A stretch of 64,000 nt of DNA from Candidatus Woesearchaeota archaeon (GCA_018661705.1 JABJHR010000010.1:1-64000); one strand, 5' to 3'. Positions 42,882 to 52,707 are shown, counted from the first letter of the stretch. Notes: a model not told the origin generated them from the letters alone. A program made the numbers and translations.

Positions 42882-42986
42882 AGTGGTGATAATGGCGGCA
42901 GACGGCTAAATCTTCACTGTGTTCAGATTTGTCCTACAGACCACCCCGGATGGGACAACCCCTGGTCTGTCTGCGCCATCACCACT
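42882..42986 (+). ncRNA. Family A structured element, copy 2
   Basis: The outer stem is AGTGGTGAT/ATCACCACT and then ATGGCGGCAG/CTGCGCCAT. Arm 1 is GGCTAAATCT/AGATTTGTCC. Arm 2 is CAGACCA/TGGTCTG capped by CCACCCCGGATGGG and CAACCCCTG, nearly identical to the cap in copy 1 while the supporting stem differs on both sides. It sits between the divergent S6e and FKBP genes, within a 427-nt gap that otherwise holds only AT-rich promoter sequence. Confidence 0.6.
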
Positions 42987-43168
42987 TTTTCAACCTTAAT
43001 TATTTTAAAGAAATACAATTTTTCACCGCAAAATATATAAACTAAACCATAATTCATTTATATATCTAGTTCTTCTGAAATTTGCAGAGCTAGATTTTAA
43101 TACGATATAAATTCACCAATCAAGTTCATAATTAAAGATTAAAAAAGATTAGTAAGGAGGCGAACATT

Positions 43169-44017
43169 ATGGTTATTAAAGAAGGAGATTTTATTGAAGT
43201 TGAGTACACAGCTAAAACAAAGGAAGAAGGTTTGATTTTTGATACAACTTCTGAAAAAACTGCTAAAGAAAATAATATTGCTCAAGAAGGCCAAAGATTT
43301 GGTGCAGTTATTATATGTGTTGGAGAAGGTCATGTTTTAGAAGGCTTAGATGATAATCTAGTTGGTAAAGAAGCAGGCAAAGATTATGTTGCATTAATTC
43401 CTCCTGAAAAAGCATTTGGGAAGAAATCAGCAAAAATGATTCAGCTTGTTGCTGCTTCTAAGTTTACAAAAGAAGGAATTACTCCCCAACCTGGTTTGCA
43501 AGTAAATATTGATGATATGTTCGGAATTGTAAAAACAGTTACAGGTGGAAGGGTTTTAGTTGATATGAACCATCCTTTATCTGGTCAAGATATTGAATAT
43601 TCATTCAAAGTTCTTAGAATGGTTGAAGATGCAGGTGAAAAAGCACAAGGACTTATTATTTTACAGCTTGGAACAGATAATGCATCAACAGAATATAAAG
43701 ATGGAAATCTTACAATTAAGACAATTGCAGATTTTCCTCAAGATCTTAAAGAAAAATTTGGAGAACAGATTCAAAAATTGATTCCGGAGATAAAAAAAGT
43801 AGATTTTACAAAAATGGCTGCTAAAAAAGATCAAGTTGTAGATGCAGTACAAGCTGCAAAACCAACTACTCCAGCTGAGCCAACAAAACCTGTGGAACCA
43901 ACAGACTCTGTAGAAAAAGCAGAATCAGTAGAACCTGCAAAACCAGCAGAACCAGAAGATCCAGAAGAATTAATTGAGAAATCAGCAGAATCTATTGAGC
44001 AACCAAAAATTGAATAA
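43169..44017 (+). CDS. FKBP-type peptidyl-prolyl isomerase with Pro/Glu-rich tail
   Basis: The enzyme isomerises Xaa-Pro bonds and acts as a folding helper. Residues 1-155 show the SlyD-like archaeal FKBP: GDFIEVEYTAKTKEEGLIFDTT, GEGHVLEGLDDNLVGKEAG, IPPEKAFGKK, then an insert-in-flap domain and DMNHPLSGQDIEYSFKV. A second small domain (about 170-225) is followed by a Pro/Ala/Glu repeat tail (PAEPTKPVEPTDS-type) of 60 residues. AGGAGG lies upstream of the ATG. The gene stands alone between the family A element and ftsZ. Confidence 0.92.
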   Translation: MVIKEGDFIEVEYTAKTKEEGLIFDTTSEKTAKENNIAQEGQRFGAVIICVGEGHVLEGLDDNLVGKEAGKDYVALIPPEKAFGKKSAKMIQLVAASKFTKEGITPQPGLQVNIDDMFGIVKTVTGGRVLVDMNHPLSGQDIEYSFKVLRMVEDAGEKAQGLIILQLGTDNASTEYKDGNLTIKTIADFPQDLKEKFGEQIQKLIPEIKKVDFTKMAAKKDQVVDAVQAAKPTTPAEPTKPVEPTDSVEKAESVEPAKPAEPEDPEELIEKSAESIEQPKIE

Positions 44018-44221
44018 AAGTTTAGGATTATTTCCTTTCATTCATATTTCATTTACTTATAGATGACAAATGCCTAAGTCTTTTAAGATTTAGATGTTAT
44101 GAAATAATTAAATATATAAACAAAAACACACTGTAATATAGAAAAGAGGTAAAATCCTAACGGAACCCTTGTAGAAATCAAAAAAAGAAGTGATAAGAAA
44201 AAAAAAGTGGGTGAATAGAAG

Positions 44222-45484
44222 ATGGAAAATTATGAAAGCGATTCTAACACAAAAGCCAATGAGAATGTTGAAGCAAACGTTAATACAAATGCTGAAGATT
44301 CAAATAACAGTATCAGTGTAAATGAAGTAAATACTAACAACATGGGCTCAGGGAGCGCAAATACTAATGAGCCTAGCAAACCAGCTATGGAAGTAAGAGA
44401 AAAACCTCACAGTGAAACTAGCTATAAAAAATCAACAGCTGATATTGATGCAGAGCTAGAAAAACTATTAGCAAAACAACGTGCAACCATTAAAGTTGTT
44501 GGAAGTGGTGGTGGTGGAAATAACACTATCAACAGAATTTCAGAAGTTGGAATCATAGGTGTTGAAACAGTTGCATGTAACACAGATGCTCAAGATTTAT
44601 TATATACTACATCAAACAAGAAAATTTTGTTAGGAAGAGAGCTTACACATGGTTTAGGTGCTGGCTCAGTTCCAAAAATAGGTGAAGATGCTGCAAAAGA
44701 AAGCGAGCATGAAATCAAAGATGCGTTACAAGGAGCAGATATGGTATTTGTTACTTGTGGTCTTGGTGGTGGTACAGGAACTGGATCAGCCCCAATTATT
44801 GCTGAAGTTTCAAAGAAACTAGGATGTTTAACAGTAGCAATTGTTACCATTCCATTTCAAATGGAAGGTCAGCGAAGATATGAAAATGCATTAATGGGAT
44901 TAGAAAAACTAGAATCACAAGTTGATACGTTAATAGTTATCCCAAATGATAAATTGCTAGAGCTTGCACCTGACTTACCATTGCAAACAGCATTTAAAGT
45001 TGCAGATGAGATTTTGACAAATGCAGTTAAAGGAATTGCAGAGCTTGTCACAAGAGCTGGTCTTGTAAATTTAGATTTTGCTGATATCAGAGCAGTAATG
45101 GGAAATGGTGGAGTTGCTTTGATCGGTGTTGGTGAAAGCGATTCTGAGAATAGAGCAACAGAAGCTGTTGAAAAAGCAATTAACAATCCTTTACTGGATG
45201 CAGATATTAGTGGGGCAAATGGCGCTCTGATTAATATTGTTGGTGGTCCAGACATGACTTTAGAGGAAGCAAAGAAAATTGTTGAGACTATTTCAGGAAG
45301 ATTAGATGAAGATGCAAGGATTATCTGGGGTGCACAACTTTCAGAGGATCTAAGCAATATGATTAGAACAATGTTGATTGTTACAGGAGTTAAGTCTTCC
45401 CAAATTTTTGGGCCAAAGACAAAAGTATCACAAAAAGAGAAGAAAGAAATTGAAAGTGAATTAGGAATAGAATTTGTGGACTAA
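44222..45484 (+). CDS. ftsZ: Cell division GTPase FtsZ with N-terminal extension
   Basis: FtsZ forms the division ring. The tubulin-type core starts near residue 88 ([13 protein letters not shown]) and includes ACNTDAQDL, the signature [12 protein letters not shown] (180-191), [11 protein letters not shown], the [11 protein letters not shown] synergy loop and RIIWGAQL. The first 85 residues are an added Asn/Ser/Glu-rich, low-complexity stretch, longer than the usual short FtsZ N-terminus. The C-terminus ends LGIEFVD. It is followed by secE and spt5 on the same strand, a common archaeal order. GGGTGAATAGAAG precedes the ATG and TAATTAAATATATAAAC is a likely promoter. Confidence 0.95.
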   Translation: MENYESDSNTKANENVEANVNTNAEDSNNSISVNEVNTNNMGSGSANTNEPSKPAMEVREKPHSETSYKKSTADIDAELEKLLAKQRATIKVVGSGGGGNNTINRISEVGIIGVETVACNTDAQDLLYTTSNKKILLGRELTHGLGAGSVPKIGEDAAKESEHEIKDALQGADMVFVTCGLGGGTGTGSAPIIAEVSKKLGCLTVAIVTIPFQMEGQRRYENALMGLEKLESQVDTLIVIPNDKLLELAPDLPLQTAFKVADEILTNAVKGIAELVTRAGLVNLDFADIRAVMGNGGVALIGVGESDSENRATEAVEKAINNPLLDADISGANGALINIVGGPDMTLEEAKKIVETISGRLDEDARIIWGAQLSEDLSNMIRTMLIVTGVKSSQIFGPKTKVSQKEKKEIESELGIEFVD

Positions 45485-45514
45485 TAATAACCAGAATCAA
45501 ATGAGGTTAATAAC

Positions 45515-45715
45515 ATGGAAGAACAAGTAAAACCATCGCTAAAAAGTAAATTTAAAAACTTCATAGTTGAATGTAAAAGAGTGTTAGCTGTTACTAAAAA
45601 ACCAACTAACATGGAGTTTAAAGCTATTGTTAAAGTTAGTGGCTTAGGTATTTTAGTGATTGGTGCAATTGGATTTTTAATTCAATTAATTCATATATTC
45701 CTGATCCAACCATAA
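45515..45715 (+). CDS. secE: Protein translocase subunit SecE (Sec61 gamma)
   Basis: The 66-residue protein has the SecE plan: an amphipathic helix with CKRVLAVTKKPTNMEF and a single membrane helix (AIVKVSGLGILVIGAIGFLIQLIHIFLI). It clamps SecY in the translocon. It lies 30 nt after ftsZ with GAGGT before its ATG and precedes spt5, as in many archaea. Confidence 0.95.
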   Translation: MEEQVKPSLKSKFKNFIVECKRVLAVTKKPTNMEFKAIVKVSGLGILVIGAIGFLIQLIHIFLIQP

Positions 45716-45829
45716 TCAAATTGATTAGATTGTGGGGAAAACAAAGAGAGACAGAGTTAAAGAGACACATAAGAAAAAACACAAATGGATTTGAGATAAA
45801 TATAACTCAAACAAATTAATGGTGAAAAA

Positions 45830-46705
45830 ATGTCAGACGAAAATCTTAATCAAGAAAAACAAGAACAACCAGAGGAAACAAAAGAACCTACAAAGGAAGA
45901 AACTCCTGATGAAAGTTCAGAGGAATCTGAAACAAAAGAATCAGAAGAAACAATAGAAACAACAGAAACAGAAGAAACTACAGAAGAAGTAGCTGAACCT
46001 GTTAAGGAAGAAGCTTCAGTAGAAGAAAAAGAAGAAGAAGAACCAGTAGAAGAATCAAATGATGGTCCATTAGGAAAAAGTAAAGCAAAGGGTCCACTTG
46101 AAACAGTTAAGAATGAAGAACCTAAATATGATGGTCCACTAAAAAAAGAGTTATTGCCAGATGAACCTGAAGAAGAACTAGAACCTGAAAAGCCTAAAGA
46201 AGAATCAGATTCTGATGGTAAAGATGTTCCTGTTCAAACAACTCATATTTTTGCATTAAGAACAACTGCAAACAGGGAAGATCAAGTTATGGATTTTCTT
46301 AGTAGCAATATTACAAAGAAAAAACTCGGTGTTTATTCTGTAGTAAGACCTCATGGTATGAGAGGTTACATCTTTTTAGAAGCAGATAAAAGAATTGAAG
46401 CAGAACAAGCAGCATTTAACATTCCTTATGCACGAGGTGTTCTTAAACATGAAATAGTATACAGTGAAATTGAACACATGTTAGAACAAGTTAAAAAAGA
46501 AGTTAACATTAAGAAAAATGATATTGCAGAGATTATCTCTGGTCCATTTAAGAGAGAAAAATGTAAGATTACAAGAATTGATAAAACTAAGGAAGAAGTT
46601 GTTGTTGAATTACTTGAGGCAGCAGTTCCAATTCCAATTACTCTTAAGATGGATGCATTGAAAGTTATCAGAAGAGAATCTGATGAAAACGATGATGATG
46701 ATTAA
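45830..46705 (+). CDS. spt5: Transcription elongation factor Spt5 (NusG family) with acidic N-terminus
   Basis: Spt5 binds the RNA polymerase clamp and increases processivity. The NGN domain (about 138-225) reads IFALRTTANREDQVMDFL and RPHGMRGYIFLEAD; the KOW domain follows with EIISGPFKREKCKITRIDK. The first 135 residues are an acidic Glu/Thr-rich stretch, similar to eukaryotic Spt5 but absent from most archaeal homologues of about 150 residues. The tail ends in Asp repeats. It is in line with ftsZ and secE. Confidence 0.94.
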   Translation: MSDENLNQEKQEQPEETKEPTKEETPDESSEESETKESEETIETTETEETTEEVAEPVKEEASVEEKEEEEPVEESNDGPLGKSKAKGPLETVKNEEPKYDGPLKKELLPDEPEEELEPEKPKEESDSDGKDVPVQTTHIFALRTTANREDQVMDFLSSNITKKKLGVYSVVRPHGMRGYIFLEADKRIEAEQAAFNIPYARGVLKHEIVYSEIEHMLEQVKKEVNIKKNDIAEIISGPFKREKCKITRIDKTKEEVVVELLEAAVPIPITLKMDALKVIRRESDENDDDD

Positions 46706-46814
46706 TCTTAATTGTTATTTTTTATTTTTTCATTAACAAAAACAGGTTTTAATTTAGATTCAAATTAAAATTTCAATCAGGAACTTAAAAAAGAAATTAA
46801 AAGCGAGGTGCAAG

Positions 46815-48551
46815 ATGATAATAAAAAGAGCGTGTCTTTCATTTAGAAATATATTTTTTGTTATGCTTTTAATTTCATTATTATCTGTTTTTTCTTTTTC
46901 AGTTTTTGCTTATGAGTGTACAGAACCTTCAAGTGATTTAATTACAGAAGATACTACTTTATGTGAAGGATCTTATTATCTTCCTGATGGTGTTTCAGTT
47001 GATGATGGGATTAATTTAAATTGTGATAATACTGAACTTATTGGCAGTGGGTCTGGCCAAGGTTTAATTCTTGAAAATAAAGTTAATATAACTGTTCAAA
47101 ATTGTAATTTTATGCATTTTTATGAAGGGATTTTTGTAGTGGACTCAGAAAGTATTAATTTAGATCATAACATTATTCAAAATAATACAAGAGGTATTGC
47201 AATTTACTCTTCTAAGGACATAGTTCTTACTAAGAATACTATGAAAGATAATTTAGATGCAGGTCTTTATTTAATTGATTGTTTTGAATGTCAAAAAAAT
47301 AATCAGATTTTTGATGGAAACGGACAAGCAATGGTAATTGAACATAGTTGTACTGGCGGAGATAATCTTTGTCCAAGTAATTGTAATGGTTCAATTGATT
47401 ATGATTGTCAAGCTATTTGTGGAGACCTTATTTGTACAACAGAAGGTGATTGTGATTGTAGTGAAGGAGAAATTCCTTTGGATGAAATGATCTCTACCAC
47501 AGATGATGAAGATGATGAAGATTATGAAGATGATGAAGAAGATGAATCTACAGAAGATGATGAAAGTACAGTAAATGATGAATCTACAGATCTTGATGAT
47601 GTAGATGAAAATGAGATTGAGGAATCTGAAACAGATGAAGATGCAGACTCTTCAGATAAAGATGTTACATTAGTAGAATTGTCCGAAGGTTTACTTGGAG
47701 AAGGTATCGATCATAATGGTAATGTTGATACAATAGATTTTGAAATTCTTGGTGTAATGGATGAAGAAACACCAGATGATGGACTAACCGTTTATCCAAT
47801 TGTTGCAGACTTTAAAAATAATGTGCCATTAGTTGCTTTTGAACAATTAAAAGTTGATTCTGTGAAACATTCAGAGTTTTCAGATGAATTAGTTTTTTCA
47901 AAAGTCAAACGTTTGTATAAAGATAGTACAGAGATTGTTTTAAAAATAACACCAAAGAAAAATATGGTGTCATTAACTGTTTTTGAATATTTTCCCAAAG
48001 AAATTTTAAAAGATGCATCTTTGTTAAGTTCTGATATTCCTTTTAAGCCATTAAAAAAACAGCAAGCAGTAAAGATGACTTTAAAGAGATTAAAAAAAGG
48101 TGAAGAAAAAATAATTACTTTTACAATTAATAAACAAATTAAAGATGATGAAAGTTATACTTTGTTTGTTAAATCATTACCAAAACGAGATTGGTTTGTT
48201 GCATTATCATTTGTTTTAGTGATTCTGATGTATCTTTATTATGCATTACATGCAAAACCAATTATAAAAAAACATGCTATGTATTTGCATGATCACATGA
48301 AGGACAGATATTTCTTAATTGCAAAAGATGAACTTCTTATGTTATTTTTGATTGGTCCTATTTTAGTTGTTGGTTTATTTCTTTTAGAGCCAACTTTAAA
48401 GTTATGGTTTGGGCTATGGATATTTAGGATAGTTGTGTTTGCATTATTTGTGGTGTATTTGTTATTATCTTTAGCATTATTTGCAGATATCACTTATTTT
48501 AAAAAGAGATATAAAATTGGTGGCAAAAAACAAAAAGTGCATTTTCCTTAA
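46815..48551 (+). CDS. Membrane protein with secreted parallel beta-helix (NosD-like)
   Basis: A signal peptide (FFVMLLISLLSVFSFSVFA) is followed by a right-handed beta-helix region with repeated N-x-I/V pattern (VNITVQNCNFMHFYEGIFVVDSES, HNIIQNNTRGIAIYSSKD), then a Cys-rich block and a long Asp/Glu-rich linker (about 225-290). A beta-sandwich-like domain follows, and the C-terminus has three membrane helices (WFVALSFVLVILMYLYYAL, LLMLFLIGPILVVGLFLL, FRIVVFALFVVYLLLSLAL). The topology suggests a surface-exposed beta-helix anchored by the C-terminus. GAGGTG precedes the ATG. Confidence 0.8.
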   Translation: MIIKRACLSFRNIFFVMLLISLLSVFSFSVFAYECTEPSSDLITEDTTLCEGSYYLPDGVSVDDGINLNCDNTELIGSGSGQGLILENKVNITVQNCNFMHFYEGIFVVDSESINLDHNIIQNNTRGIAIYSSKDIVLTKNTMKDNLDAGLYLIDCFECQKNNQIFDGNGQAMVIEHSCTGGDNLCPSNCNGSIDYDCQAICGDLICTTEGDCDCSEGEIPLDEMISTTDDEDDEDYEDDEEDESTEDDESTVNDESTDLDDVDENEIEESETDEDADSSDKDVTLVELSEGLLGEGIDHNGNVDTIDFEILGVMDEETPDDGLTVYPIVADFKNNVPLVAFEQLKVDSVKHSEFSDELVFSKVKRLYKDSTEIVLKITPKKNMVSLTVFEYFPKEILKDASLLSSDIPFKPLKKQQAVKMTLKRLKKGEEKIITFTINKQIKDDESYTLFVKSLPKRDWFVALSFVLVILMYLYYALHAKPIIKKHAMYLHDHMKDRYFLIAKDELLMLFLIGPILVVGLFLLEPTLKLWFGLWIFRIVVFALFVVYLLLSLALFADITYFKKRYKIGGKKQKVHFP

Positions 48552-48624
48552 TGTTTAAAGTGTTACAACTATTTTCATTAAATTTTTATAGTCTTGATGT
48601 TTTTTAACTTTTTGAGGGATTAAC

Positions 48625-49518
48625 TTGTTTGAAGCGAACGATAATAATGGAAATAAAGTAAGGGCAGCAATAACTTCTAAAGATCAAGGACCTTTTTTAT
48701 GTACTGTTTGTAATGAAGATCTTTCTTATGTTAGTGTAGGAAAAAGAAGAGTTCAGTTAGGTACTAGGGAAATCTCTGTTAGGCCCCATTTTAGGCATAA
48801 GGAAAAAGCATCTCATGTTGTTTTAAGGCATACTGCTGAAACAGATGACATTACATCTCATTTAATTGATAATTTTGATTGGTTTGAAGATGGTTGTTTT
48901 GATGTTGAGACCGACAAAGTTTTTAACGCAGGAAGATTAGAGTTTGCAGTTAATTTATATGTTCAAGATCTTGTTGAAAGTAAAAACACTGCAATTTTTG
49001 TTGAGTCCACTAGTTTTAATGGAACAGAATTAGGGGATAAAGTAAGGTATCTTTCTGCAAATGGTATTCGTTCAATGTTAATTTTATCTTCTAAAAATTA
49101 TTTTAAAGATGTTTCAATGGGCAAATATGCAAGGGATGATCTTAAAAGTATCAAAGGTAATGAAAAAGATGTTTATGATTTTTTTGGGAGAAACTTTTAT
49201 TTTGATCATGAAAGTGAATTATTTTTAACAGTGGGTTTTAATGATTATGCTGATCCTTTAAGTAATAGAGATGATCCAAGGAATTATTGTAGAAGATGTC
49301 CAGGAAAAGCATCTGAACCAGAATATTTAATGGGTAGTTATGATGATTTTTGTACCTCACATTGGCATAGCTTTGGTAAATGGATTAAGAAAGGTGCAAT
49401 TCCATATGGAACAGTTAAAGATCCAATTATAGAACTTGAAATCAAAAGGTTTGATTTAGCTTATTTTAAAAGAATGGGAACAACATTAATAAGCAGAATG
49501 AAGCCAGTGGAACAATAA
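48625..49518 (+). CDS. CoiA-like nuclease-family protein
   Basis: The 297-residue protein begins with a zinc-knuckle layout, FLCTVCNEDLSYV...RPHFRHKEKASH, as in CoiA and related families with an N-terminal C-x2-C and HFxH motif. It continues with a restriction-like core (GRLEFAVNLYVQDLVESKNTAIFVEST). A later block has CRRCPGK and a Cys-Trp-His stretch near the C-terminus that may hold a second metal. CoiA proteins take part in DNA uptake and recombination in bacteria; here the role is unknown. The start is TTG, chosen because TTGAGGGA lies just before it. Confidence 0.65.
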   Translation: MFEANDNNGNKVRAAITSKDQGPFLCTVCNEDLSYVSVGKRRVQLGTREISVRPHFRHKEKASHVVLRHTAETDDITSHLIDNFDWFEDGCFDVETDKVFNAGRLEFAVNLYVQDLVESKNTAIFVESTSFNGTELGDKVRYLSANGIRSMLILSSKNYFKDVSMGKYARDDLKSIKGNEKDVYDFFGRNFYFDHESELFLTVGFNDYADPLSNRDDPRNYCRRCPGKASEPEYLMGSYDDFCTSHWHSFGKWIKKGAIPYGTVKDPIIELEIKRFDLAYFKRMGTTLISRMKPVEQ

Positions 49519-49532
49519 ACTTTATAAATACC
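49513..49532 (+). promoter_or_regulatory. Promoter of the L10e gene
   Basis: CAATAAACTTTATAAATACC overlaps the stop codon of the CoiA-like gene and lies 21-40 nt before the L10e ATG, which has no Shine-Dalgarno. It is the same block as the promoters before 7086, 39256 and 42741. Confidence 0.55.
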
Positions 49533-49552
49533 CTATATTTCTTCAATCTAAA

Positions 49553-50071
49553 ATGGCACGATTAAAGAAAGGAGTTGCATATAGAAGATTAGACAGACCT
49601 TACACAAGGAAGTCTAAATATAGAGAAAAGAATTTTGTTAGGGCAACCCCTACTTCAAAAGTTGTTAAATATGATATGGGTAACACCCAAAAGGAATTTC
49701 CTATTCATCTTGATTGTATTTCTCTTGAGTCATTTCAATTTAGACATAATGCAATTGAAGCAGCAAGATTAACTTGTAACAGAGCATTAGAAAGAGATTT
49801 AGGAAAGTCTGGATATCATCTTAAAATTAGAGTTTATCCGCATCAAATTCTTAGAGAAAATCCATTGGCAACTGGTGCAGGAGCAGATAGAATGAGTACT
49901 GGTATGAAGAAAGCATTTGGAAAACCAATTGGTTTAGCGGCAAGAATTAAAGAAGGTCAGGTTCTTTTTAGTGTTAGTGTTGAGAAACAAAATAAAACAG
50001 CTGCAAAATCAGCTCTTCAAAGAATTAAAAACAAGATTCCTTGTAAATGCAGAGTTCTTGAAAGAGTATAA
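49553..50071 (+). CDS. rpl10e: Large-subunit ribosomal protein L10e (uL16)
   Basis: The 172-residue protein is L10e/uL16, located near the peptidyl-transferase centre and the A-site tRNA. YRRLDRPYTRKSKYREKNFV, HNAIEAARLTCNRALER, HLKIRVYPHQILRENPLATGAGADRMSTGM and GKPIGLAARI are family landmarks. Length and ends are normal. Transcription is probably leaderless from the box at 49513. Confidence 0.96.
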   Translation: MARLKKGVAYRRLDRPYTRKSKYREKNFVRATPTSKVVKYDMGNTQKEFPIHLDCISLESFQFRHNAIEAARLTCNRALERDLGKSGYHLKIRVYPHQILRENPLATGAGADRMSTGMKKAFGKPIGLAARIKEGQVLFSVSVEKQNKTAAKSALQRIKNKIPCKCRVLERV

Positions 50072-50137
50072 TCACATTCTCATTATTTTAATCTTAATAA
50101 AATAGAAGTAATAAAACATTTGAAGGGGGAGAGAGAC

Positions 50138-50938
50138 ATGGCAAATGATAAAAATGATTTCTTAAGTTTAGATGAGTTAACAACTAGAAGTGAAGTTTTT
50201 ACAGTTGATAAATTAGTTACTGGTATTCTTACTGGTGGAGTAACATTAAAAGATTGGGTTGAGGTGCATGCTGTTCCAGCTGATGTAATTGCATTACCTG
50301 GTGTTAAAGCTGCAGCAGTAGAAGGAAATGATCACTTAAGATTAACAAATTATAGTTGTATGATATATTCTCCTGGTGGAGAAACAATCTTGTTTCCTGC
50401 AAGAGGAGATGATCATGTGTCTTCATTAGATGTTTCATATTTAACAGCATTATCTGAATTAAATTCTGATTTACATTCTGCAGTTATGGATGGGGATTTT
50501 CGTCTTTTTGGTCAAATTGTTAAAGTAAAAGATAGAAACAATGAAGTTGTTCCTTATCTTAAACTTGAAAGAATTGATTCAAGAGAATATCAGGTTGAAA
50601 CTGGTGTTTCAGAACCTTCTTTGGATCCAGTTAGTATTGAAGGGTTTCCAATGGGTTTAGTTTCAAAGAAAGTTTGGGCTCAAAAAGATGGTGTTTTTGT
50701 ATGTGACCGAGTTTACACAGGACATTTAGATAATGGTGCTGGTTTAACTCCATTTATTGGTTATGACCATGCAGAATGTCCAGCAGATTATCAAACTTTA
50801 AGAGCATTTTCAAAGCTAAATGCAAACGGTACTGAAGGACGTGTAACTCTTCATGGTAAATATGCATCTAGAGAAGCAGCACATCTAGCTGGTAAAGAAG
50901 TAGCAGTATTACATGTTCAGAAAGTTGAGTTAAGATAA
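50138..50938 (+). CDS. Uncharacterised 266-aa protein
   Basis: No family is recognised. The protein is soluble and acidic with mixed alpha/beta character (LTNYSCMIYSPGGETILFPARGDD, FRLFGQIVKVKDRNNEVVPYLKLERID, GRVTLHGKYASREAAHLAGKEVAVLHVQKVEL). The repeated R/K-L-x-G-x-I/V-V turns may mark OB- or double-psi-like strands, but this is weak. The ATG at 50138 is used because GGGGGAGAG lies just upstream; an earlier in-frame ATG overlaps that signal. It stands alone between L10e and the MscS gene. Confidence 0.7.
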   Translation: MANDKNDFLSLDELTTRSEVFTVDKLVTGILTGGVTLKDWVEVHAVPADVIALPGVKAAAVEGNDHLRLTNYSCMIYSPGGETILFPARGDDHVSSLDVSYLTALSELNSDLHSAVMDGDFRLFGQIVKVKDRNNEVVPYLKLERIDSREYQVETGVSEPSLDPVSIEGFPMGLVSKKVWAQKDGVFVCDRVYTGHLDNGAGLTPFIGYDHAECPADYQTLRAFSKLNANGTEGRVTLHGKYASREAAHLAGKEVAVLHVQKVELR

Positions 50939-51101
50939 TTTTTCCTTTATTTTTCTAGTTTTTTCAATTTTTTCTTTTTCTTTTTTTACCTTATTTCTAC
51001 AATACTACTCTCTAATGATCCCAAATCTTAATATAGTATAATCTATATATGAGATAAAATCAATTAAATTAATTAGATTAATAGATCATGAGTGATAATA
51101 A

Positions 51102-52667
51102 ATGGGTGGGTTAAGAGCAATTATTATAGTTGCAGTTGCATTTGTATTAGCTTATGCTATCAAGGTTTTCTTTGAAAAAAAGTTGAAAAAGTCAATAAAA
51201 GAGCAATTAAATAGATTTAGAATGATAATCTATGCATTAATGGCCTTAGTTATTTCAACAGGTATTTATTTTGCATCTGAAGCATTATCTGTTCCAGTAG
51301 AAACAATCTTAGTTATTAAAGTTTTAGTTATGTTTGTTGCTCTTTATTTGTTATTTTTGTTAACTGATTACTTTACTGATCATTTAGTTCATGTTTGGTA
51401 TCAAGGACAAATAAGGTCTAAACTAAAATTAATTACTTTTTTTAATTTGTTGATTAAACTTTTAACAACTGTGTTTGTTGTATTTGTTTTGTTCAGATTT
51501 TGGAGTATTGATCTTGTAGAAGTTTCAACATATGTTTTTTATCTAATACAGGGAAACTCTGCAACATTAGCATTATCAGTTTTCTTGATTTATTTAATTA
51601 TTGCAAAAATTGTTTTATTTATTTTTAAAACATATTTTACAGAAGTTGTTAAAAAAACTAAAACAAAAATTGATGACATCTTAGTATCACGGCTTGAGTA
51701 TCCAATATCATGGTTTATTGTTTTGTTAGGTATAATTATTTCTTTGAAAACAGTTGAAACTGGTGTGACGTATGTTATTCCTATTGTTAAATCAATTATC
51801 GTTGCTTTAGTTGCTCATACACTTCTTAAATTAGCAGACGATCTTTTAGAAGAATGGTGGATTGAAAGCCCTCAACAAGGATTAGATGAAGACATTATCC
51901 AAATCACGAGTAACTTTTTGAAAATTATTATTATTGTTATTAGTTTGATTGTCATGTTAATTGTTTGGGGCGCAGATATTAAGTCTTTATTATTAAGCGT
52001 AGGTATTATTTCCGTAGTTTTAGGTTTTGCACTTAAAGGTTCACTTGATAATATTTTTAGTGGAATATCTTTAATGCTCGACCACACATTTAGGGTTGGC
52101 GATGTTATTAAATTGGAATCAAGTGAGATCGGGGAGGTAATTCATATAGGTCTTAGAAGTACAAAAGTTAAAACTTATGATAATGAATTATTAGTTATTC
52201 CAAATTCAATTCTTGCAAATATGAGGGTTATTAATTATGCACGTCCAGATAACAATTTAAGAATTATAATCCCAGTTGGTGTTGCTTATGGATCTGATGT
52301 TGAAAAAGTTAAAAAAGTTTTAAGAAATGCATTAAAAAATAGAAAAGAAATTTCTCTACCTCATTTAAGTGATGTTTGGTTTGTTAAGATGAATGATTTT
52401 AGTTTAGACTTTAAAGTAATTTTTTATATTGACGATTATAGAAAGAAGTATAAAACAGAAAGTATTATTACAACAATGATTTATGATATCTTAAAAAAGA
52501 ATAAACTCAATATTCCGTTCCCAACTAGGACTTTGTATATGAATAAAGGAAAGAATGGAAGGGAAACAAGTGAACCTCAAAGGAGAGTTAAGAAAACAAG
52601 TAGTTCTAAAAAGAAAGTAAGTAAGGGTTCAAAGAAGAAAGTTAGTAAGAAAGTAAAGAAAAAGTAA
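51102..52667 (+). CDS. MscS-family mechanosensitive channel
   Basis: The 521-residue protein has several N-terminal membrane helices, the MscS pore-lining segment (LLLSVGIISVVLGFALKGSLDNIFSGI) and the beta domain FRVGDVIKLESSEIGEVIHIGLRSTKVKTYDNELLVIPNS, followed by the alpha/beta cytoplasmic part. It releases solutes when the membrane is stretched. The tail after about 480 is a Lys/Ser-rich stretch. It has more membrane helices than E. coli MscS (three), as in the larger relatives. Confidence 0.92.
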   Translation: MGGLRAIIIVAVAFVLAYAIKVFFEKKLKKSIKEQLNRFRMIIYALMALVISTGIYFASEALSVPVETILVIKVLVMFVALYLLFLLTDYFTDHLVHVWYQGQIRSKLKLITFFNLLIKLLTTVFVVFVLFRFWSIDLVEVSTYVFYLIQGNSATLALSVFLIYLIIAKIVLFIFKTYFTEVVKKTKTKIDDILVSRLEYPISWFIVLLGIIISLKTVETGVTYVIPIVKSIIVALVAHTLLKLADDLLEEWWIESPQQGLDEDIIQITSNFLKIIIIVISLIVMLIVWGADIKSLLLSVGIISVVLGFALKGSLDNIFSGISLMLDHTFRVGDVIKLESSEIGEVIHIGLRSTKVKTYDNELLVIPNSILANMRVINYARPDNNLRIIIPVGVAYGSDVEKVKKVLRNALKNRKEISLPHLSDVWFVKMNDFSLDFKVIFYIDDYRKKYKTESIITTMIYDILKKNKLNIPFPTRTLYMNKGKNGRETSEPQRRVKKTSSSKKKVSKGSKKKVSKKVKKK

Positions 52668-52707
52668 GTGAGAATTCTATTAATAAGTAATTAAGAATGA
52701 AAAAAAG

